Shown one piece after another: positions 4,969 through 9,946 of a stretch of 9,946 nt of DNA (position 1 is its first letter; each line of letters starts with the position of its first letter). Location: assembly GCA_030728235.1 (NCBI GenBank), contig JANRAA010000033.1, positions 1 through 9,946 of the forward strand. The letters run 5' to 3'. Source of the stretch: Flavobacteriales bacterium. Lineage in GTDB: Bacteria > Bacteroidota > Bacteroidia > Flavobacteriales_D > Sanyastnellaceae. The notes under the pieces are model-generated. The model was not told the DNA's origin. It worked only from the letters and a program-made list of their open reading frames with translations, and made no database searches. The translations under genes were made by a program, and so were the position numbers.

Positions 4969-7900
4969 TTATTCGGTTGGTTTCTTGAGCTTGAAAAGCT
5001 CGTACAAGTTATCAAATTCTTCTTGGTATACAATGCTGAGTCCTTGTGTGTACGGACTTTGTTGCGTATTCAATAAGTCATACTGATTCGATTGGTTGTA
5101 TACAATAACCCTCAGACGTCCATCTTCGCTAATTTTCAATTCCATTTTAATGTCACCAATCAAGCTATTAGGGTCTTCTCCACTGGCAGCCGAGCGTGCG
5201 TGGGCGACACCAAAGTTTCCTGAAAGTAGCAGTCGTTCATTGAACAGCTGCGTAGATAGTGCAACAGCAAGTTCATCGTTACTTATTTCATCGCCTGGGG
5301 CATAGTTTACACCTATGTCGAAGTCTTCAGAAATCTGTGAGAGCCAGTTGCTTATTTGCGACGATAGCAATTCTGTCGGATTTTCAGCCAAGCCGAGTGA
5401 GCTTGTGGTTCGTGCGATGTCAGGAGGTGTCAAGAAACGTCGTAAAACAAGCAGAGCGAACGCTTGTCTGTTCATTTCTTGCTCCGTGTTAATTGCGCTT
5501 GCGACCCTTGCTTTGGTTAGCTCATCGGCACTTGGAAGGTTGATATTGAATCCAATATTTGGATTGAAGAGTTTGCCGCTGAGGTCCATGAATAGGTTGA
5601 CAGGGATACGCTGTTTGTATTGGTCTCCAGAACCTTCAGGCATCAATTCATAAACACTTGTGTTAAGTCGGTAAGCAGTTCGCAGGTTTATATCAGCATC
5701 AAAAGGATCCCCGTACCATGAGATTCGTCCGCCTGGTTCGAGATCAAATTCTTTGTTGATGAGGTTTTTAAGCGTGAAGAGATACCTACCTTGAAGCACC
5801 TCTATATCGCCGAACATGTTGAAAGTGCTAAGATTCGAGATGACCATGTTCAGGTGTCCTTTTCCTCGTCCGCGCATTTCATCACCTACCGCTTCGTCGA
5901 AAACAATTTTGAATTGTGCATCGGGAGTAATATCGAGTTCAAGGTTCATGTTGATGCCTGATAAATCAAGCGGTTCTTCCTCATCTTCTGGAGCGTTGTG
6001 ATCAACGAATGATATAAAGTCGGCGAAGTAAACTTCTTCTGATCCTCCCAAAGGGAGTGAAATGACCGTCCCTTTTTCAGTTTTCACATTGACATCAATT
6101 CCCAAGTCGTATTCTGTTCCGAATACGCTGACATATCCTGTCGCATAGGCCTTTCCGAAATACATTGAATTGTCGTCTTCGGTAGTATTCATCACGAGGA
6201 AAGGTTTGTCTTCCATGTCGAGATATACGTCGAAGTTCCAATCGCCAAAGTTGTCGTGCTGAATGGTTCCAATCAGGTATGCGATGTTTCCTTCTTCATC
6301 TTCAGTCCGAACCCTATCGATGGTAAACATATCGGGATAAATACCGCATGATTGCTTCAGGTGATAGGTGGTGTTGAGGTAATCAACGTGCAGGCTGGCA
6401 TCTTCAAAGTCGGCTTTTCCTTTTAATTGTGGAGAATCGATGGTACCTGTGATGTTTACTCGACCAGAAATATTCCCACTGATATCTGAGATTCCTTCCT
6501 CAATGAATCCATTTATAAATTCCAACGGTAGATGTTCGAGTTCGCAATGCAAATCGATGGGGCTTTCGGTGTCTTCAGGATTGTAATACCCACCAAAAAC
6601 CAAGGTTTTTTCATTGATGCGGTCAATTTCACCACCAATGATCAATCTGCGTTCTTTATTGTCCCACGAGCTTTCTGTGCAAATGTCACCAATCAAATAG
6701 TCGTTGAGTGTGTATTTGATGGCTGTAATATCGCAGGTCACCGTAGTTTTATTGTAGAGGTCTTTGGCCGTTAGATTGCCTGTCACCAATCCTCCCATCT
6801 TGATGCCTGAAGATTCGAGGATGGGGTCCAATCCTTTCAAATCGACATTTTTCAATTCTGCGGAGAGGGGTAGTGCTGGGTCTGTTGATATATCTCCAAA
6901 GATGAGAATGGATTCGGACTTATGGCTCAGGAAGAAATCTTCGATGTGTACTCCTTTGTCGGCGACATTTATGATTGCAGTGTCTGCCAGTTGCCATGGA
7001 GCATCATCAAATATCAATGTTGCTTGTGTGAGCTTCGTATTTATTTCTGTATTGCTCAAAATCGTTGTTTGGGCAATGATTTCGCCTTGAATTAAATCGG
7101 TAGGATCGCCCCATCCGAGGTTGGCGAATAATACTTCCGATTCGTTTCTGACATCCAGGCTAAACGATTCGAGAGCGGTGCTTCCGTATGAGACGCGATC
7201 AGCGAGAACTGAGAGGTAGAGTTCTTTATCGGGGCGCGTCACATCCACAATCATTGTATCCATCGCGAAATCGAGGTAAGTGACCCTGTCGCTCTGAAAA
7301 ATACCCTTTAAGGCACTCGTCTCATCGTTCATCTGGAGTGCCAAATAGGAATTGTCGGCGAGGTAGAGTTCAGGAATGAAGATTTCGGAGACCAGTTCGA
7401 ACGTATGGACATCCAGTTCGATTGTGAAATTCTCTTTTCCTTTGAAGTTTTTTTCTTTTTCGATCGTAGGTATTACGTCGGCAAGAATGCTTCGGAAGCT
7501 ATGATCCAATCCATCAAAGTCGAATTTACCTTCCAATTTACCAGAGGCCACATTTGAATTCAAAATGAAGCTTTTTCCTTCCTTCGTTTGATTCATGTGC
7601 AGTTCAAAGTGCTCAATTGGGAATTCGCGGTCGATGGTGCAAAACAAAACCCCATCACCTACGATGTCGCCGTTGATGTTGTTGAGGTTCGAACCTTTTC
7701 CTTTGATGTTAAAATCTCCTGAAAGACTTGTGTATCCTCGCAGTTCTGCGAGATTGATGGCGCCGAAATTCAGGTGTGTGATTTGAGTTTTGAAATCCAC
7801 AGAAGGAACTTTTCCTGAGAAATCAATCAATCCTTTGAACCACAGTTGGGCGTTATCATCGTTGATTGCTAGATCTCCGTTGAAGAAGTTCTTTTTGAAA

Positions 7901-9339
7901 GTACCCGCAGCAGTTATGTCTGTATACCTGTATCCTTGCACAGCAATATCGCTGATGATGCCATCTACTTCGATGTCGAGGTCTGACCGTGTCAATCCTT
8001 CCCCTTTCACATCAAATGAACACGTCAGCGATCCCAATTCGGGCGCTGAATAAAACTTGCCCAGGTTGAATTTATCTGTTCTCAGACTACCACTGTACGT
8101 GTATACTTCATTCAGCTCTTGGAGTTTGATATCTGTAGACACTGATCCGATGGCCGTGGTGATGGTACCAAACGAAACAAAATCGGTTAAGAACCCGGTG
8201 AATTTTCCTTTGAATCCAATATTTCCAAGTTGCTTAAAGTTTTCGGGTGTTTGCAGTAGTTCGTTGCTATCAAATGGGTAGAGCGGAATGCGGTCGAGTT
8301 CGGCTTTGTTGGCCCGCAAATCGTCAATAGTGAAATCGATAAAGGTTTCGTCTATCCAGGGCAATCCTGCCAAGTCGATTTTTCCTTTGAACCAAGTGTT
8401 ATCATCGAGCTTGACAAAAAGATCTCTTGCCTTGAGATTTGCCACTGGTCCGCGCACGCGGCCTTCAAATTCTACTTTTCGATTCAATCCGTATAGGTCG
8501 GTGGAGAAATACCACAGATCTTTAAAATCGAGCACCGAACGTTCAAATTGATGGCGCATGACAACTTCTCGGGTGAACTCGCTGTACGAACTCCAAGGAG
8601 CAATAAATGAAAGATCGCCGATGAGGTGTGTGCCTGGCGTTTTTAAATTCATTCCACTTACCATCATGGTGTCGGGACGAAGCTCAAACTGACCGGTGAG
8701 ATTTGATAATTCAAAACCGGTTTGTTCCTTAAATCCGAGCCTATCAATGGTAGCAAGCATGTAATCTCCAGATTGAGAAAGGTGCTTTGCGTTAATGTAT
8801 AAATTACTAATATCCAGATGGTTAAAGTCTATTAGTGTATCTATTGCTTCATAGTTGTTGTCGTGATATACAAAATGTCCGTTTCTAAGATCAACAGCGC
8901 TTAAGCTAAGTGAAAACAGACTGGTATCGGTAGATTCAGAAGATGCGAAGTTGTTGAGTAGGTGATCCAAATTGGTGAGGCTATCACCTTTCAACTGGAT
9001 CAGTTTAAAGGTGGGTTCTATCAGTTTCAGGCTTCGAAGATCGAGTGCTTCGAAGTTTGTATTCAGGTGAATTCCAGATAAGCTGATTTCATTCCCAGCG
9101 AGCAAGGTGTCACCATTTTGGTCGATGGCTGAAACACCGCGAAAAACAGTTTCAGCGGGGAAACGGATATCGACAGAGGCAATATCGAATGAAAAACCTG
9201 TTTTCTCCTCGAGGCTGTCGGCAATGCGATTGATGATATAAGTTTGAACAGGAGGCAGCTGAATAAGAATCCACACCACGATCAGCAAGGCGAACACGCT
9301 CAGTAATATGCGGGTAAATATGCGTAGGGCCTTTTTCAT
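4969..9339 (-). CDS. tamB: TamB-family translocation and assembly module protein
   Basis: A 1456-residue envelope protein. One N-terminal membrane helix at about 8-28 (ILLSVFALLIVVWILIQLPP) anchors it in the inner membrane, followed by an AsmA-like start (IINRIADSLEEKTGFSFDIASVDI). The rest is a long run of beta strands, as expected of the periplasm-spanning groove of TamB and AsmA-like proteins, which are linked to lipid transport to the outer membrane and, with TamA, to insertion of some outer-membrane proteins. The C-terminal DUF490/TamB domain is recognisable by FNMFGDIEVLQGRYLFTL near 1165-1190, GRISWYGDPFDADINL near 1201-1217, the helix DELTKARVASAINTEQEMNRQAFALLVLRRFL and the final LSIVYQEEFDNLYELFKLK. 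Length is usual for the phylum. No tamA is present. It is divergent from tsaD and leads into the T9SS cargo gene, so it probably starts that unit. Confidence 0.93.
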   Translation of the reverse strand: MKKALRIFTRILLSVFALLIVVWILIQLPPVQTYIINRIADSLEEKTGFSFDIASVDIRFPAETVFRGVSAIDQNGDTLLAGNEISLSGIHLNTNFEALDLRSLKLIEPTFKLIQLKGDSLTNLDHLLNNFASSESTDTSLFSLSLSAVDLRNGHFVYHDNNYEAIDTLIDFNHLDISNLYINAKHLSQSGDYMLATIDRLGFKEQTGFELSNLTGQFELRPDTMMVSGMNLKTPGTHLIGDLSFIAPWSSYSEFTREVVMRHQFERSVLDFKDLWYFSTDLYGLNRKVEFEGRVRGPVANLKARDLFVKLDDNTWFKGKIDLAGLPWIDETFIDFTIDDLRANKAELDRIPLYPFDSNELLQTPENFKQLGNIGFKGKFTGFLTDFVSFGTITTAIGSVSTDIKLQELNEVYTYSGSLRTDKFNLGKFYSAPELGSLTCSFDVKGEGLTRSDLDIEVDGIISDIAVQGYRYTDITAAGTFKKNFFNGDLAINDDNAQLWFKGLIDFSGKVPSVDFKTQITHLNFGAINLAELRGYTSLSGDFNIKGKGSNLNNINGDIVGDGVLFCTIDREFPIEHFELHMNQTKEGKSFILNSNVASGKLEGKFDFDGLDHSFRSILADVIPTIEKEKNFKGKENFTIELDVHTFELVSEIFIPELYLADNSYLALQMNDETSALKGIFQSDRVTYLDFAMDTMIVDVTRPDKELYLSVLADRVSYGSTALESFSLDVRNESEVLFANLGWGDPTDLIQGEIIAQTTILSNTEINTKLTQATLIFDDAPWQLADTAIINVADKGVHIEDFFLSHKSESILIFGDISTDPALPLSAELKNVDLKGLDPILESSGIKMGGLVTGNLTAKDLYNKTTVTCDITAIKYTLNDYLIGDICTESSWDNKERRLIIGGEIDRINEKTLVFGGYYNPEDTESPIDLHCELEHLPLEFINGFIEEGISDISGNISGRVNITGTIDSPQLKGKADFEDASLHVDYLNTTYHLKQSCGIYPDMFTIDRVRTEDEEGNIAYLIGTIQHDNFGDWNFDVYLDMEDKPFLVMNTTEDDNSMYFGKAYATGYVSVFGTEYDLGIDVNVKTEKGTVISLPLGGSEEVYFADFISFVDHNAPEDEEEPLDLSGINMNLELDITPDAQFKIVFDEAVGDEMRGRGKGHLNMVISNLSTFNMFGDIEVLQGRYLFTLKNLINKEFDLEPGGRISWYGDPFDADINLRTAYRLNTSVYELMPEGSGDQYKQRIPVNLFMDLSGKLFNPNIGFNINLPSADELTKARVASAINTEQEMNRQAFALLVLRRFLTPPDIARTTSSLGLAENPTELLSSQISNWLSQISEDFDIGVNYAPGDEISNDELAVALSTQLFNERLLLSGNFGVAHARSAASGEDPNSLIGDIKMELKISEDGRLRVIVYNQSNQYDLLNTQQSPYTQGLSIVYQEEFDNLYELFKLKKPTE

Positions 9340-9457
9340 TTTCAGCTAACGAAGATAGACAGAAGAGTCGGTGTGTTGTTGTCCATTTACATTCATCATT
9401 CACAATGGGATGTCGAATGTTTTTAACGTGCTACCTTTGTAGCAAATTTCAAGCCTT
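9340..9457. promoter_or_regulatory. Divergent intergenic region between tamB and tsaD
   Basis: The 118 bases between the tamB ATG and the tsaD TTG must carry both promoters. For tsaD there is a clear TACCTTTG at 9432-9439. For tamB the nearest match on the minus strand is TATCTTCG, one mismatch from TAnnTTTG, about 10 bases before the ATG, with no good TTG upstream. No hairpin terminator or strong repeat is visible. Confidence 0.5.
9432..9439 (+). promoter_or_regulatory. Candidate -7 box of tsaD
   Basis: TACCTTTG matches TAnnTTTG exactly and shares the 11 bases TACCTTTGTAG with the lipoprotein promoter at 2271-2281. Initiation would fall near 9443, giving a leader of about 15 bases to the TTG start at 9458. 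No clear -33 TTG is visible. Confidence 0.55.
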
Positions 9458-9946
9458 TTGGACTACTTCGCTAAAGAGAGATTAATTCTTGCAATAGAAT
9501 CGAGTTGTGACGACACGAGTGCAGCTGTATTGCTTGGTAATACTGTACTTTCAAACGTCGTTTCTTCGCAAGCAATCCACGCGCAATATGGTGGTGTGGT
9601 GCCTGAATTGGCGAGTAGGGAACACCAGAAAAGCATTGTTCCGGTGGTAGAATTGGCGCTGCGAAATGCTGGCGTTGACAAAAAAGACTTAGAAGCTGTT
9701 GCTTACACGCGCGGACCTGGTCTTTTGGGTTCGCTTTTGGTGGCAAATTCGTTTGCGAAAAGTTTGTCTGTTGCGCTCGGCATACCCCTGCTTGAAGTCC
9801 ACCACATGAAGGCGCATATTCTTGCGCATTGCATAGCAATGGATGGTCAGTCAAATCCTGAATTTCCGTTTTTATGTTTGACCGTTTCGGGCGGACATAC
9901 ACAACTTGTTTTGGTTGAGAGTGCGGAAAGCATGAAGATATTGGGT
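9458..9946 (+). CDS. tsaD: tRNA N6-adenosine threonylcarbamoyltransferase TsaD, N-terminal part (cut by window edge)
   Basis: The first 163 codons of TsaD, the catalytic subunit that moves threonylcarbamoyl from TC-AMP to A37 of ANN-decoding tRNAs in the cytosol, together with TsaB and TsaE. It is an ASKHA-fold ATPase with a metal site. Seen here: ILAIESSCDDTSAAVL (10-25), the HAQYGGVVPELASREH stretch (41-56), AYTRGPGLLGSLLVA (82-96), the metal-binding HMKAH with His116 and His120, and SGGHTQL (144-150). The frame opens after TAG 9440-9442 and has no ATG before HHMKAH, so TTG 9458 is the only good start. It yields MDYFAKERLILAIE, a normal N-terminus for the family. The rest lies beyond 9946. 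The gene is divergent from tamB, an arrangement I recall as common in Flavobacteriales. Confidence 0.95.
   Translation, partial: MDYFAKERLILAIESSCDDTSAAVLLGNTVLSNVVSSQAIHAQYGGVVPELASREHQKSIVPVVELALRNAGVDKKDLEAVAYTRGPGLLGSLLVANSFAKSLSVALGIPLLEVHHMKAHILAHCIAMDGQSNPEFPFLCLTVSGGHTQLVLVESAESMKILG

Noticed and set aside
7444..7462. A AAA AAC slippery heptamer in the zero frame of tamB (minus strand)
   Set aside because: It encodes a Lys-rich stretch inside an intact frame; the -1 frame closes after about 30 codons with no recognisable product, and no downstream structure is evident.
5096..9403. Many open frames of 60-112 codons antisense to, or in another frame of, tamB
   Set aside because: They lie opposite a continuous 1456-codon frame with clear TamB motifs, have no recognisable domains, and look like shadows of its codon composition.
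9463..9902. Minus-strand frames opposite tsaD
   Set aside because: The plus strand encodes unmistakable TsaD motifs from TTG 9458; the antisense frames show no domain.

Overview
The window looks like chromosomal core sequence from a member of the Bacteroidota, probably order Flavobacteriales. The evidence is a type IX secretion (T9SS) C-terminal sorting domain, a SusD-era style lipoprotein of the DUF4249 kind, a large TamB protein next to a divergent tsaD, start codons without Shine-Dalgarno sequences, and several TAnnTTTG promoter boxes, the -7 element typical of this phylum. I see no rRNA, tRNA, insertion sequence, phage gene, CRISPR array or defence locus.

Left block (1-1099, minus strand): a 4Fe-4S dicluster ferredoxin, a secreted NTF2-like protein, and the N-terminal part of a second secreted protein cut by the window edge. 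The gaps are short, so they could be one transcription unit. The NTF2-like gene stops at a TGA exactly where a tryptophan codon would be expected. The same frame continues for 16 more codons with a family-like IPxxYLP ending.

Middle block (1183-3920, plus strand): a LuxC-family acyl-CoA reductase divergent from the ferredoxin, then a DUF4249-like outer-membrane lipoprotein whose promoter box ends six bases before its ATG, then a small cytosolic protein resembling the STAS/SEC14-like DUF7793 family. The last gene ends tail to tail with the next block, with overlapping stop codons.

Right block (3917-9946): tamB (1456 codons, minus strand) runs into a secreted T9SS cargo protein 17 bases downstream, probably as one unit for envelope biogenesis and secretion. 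tsaD, for tRNA t6A modification, starts divergently from tamB at a TTG codon and runs off the right edge.

Most of the window is ordinary housekeeping content. The points worth a second look are the in-frame TGA in the NTF2-like gene, the near-leaderless promoter of the lipoprotein, the non-ATG start of tsaD, the interlocked divergent promoters of ferredoxin and acyl-CoA reductase, and the pairing of tamB with a T9SS cargo.
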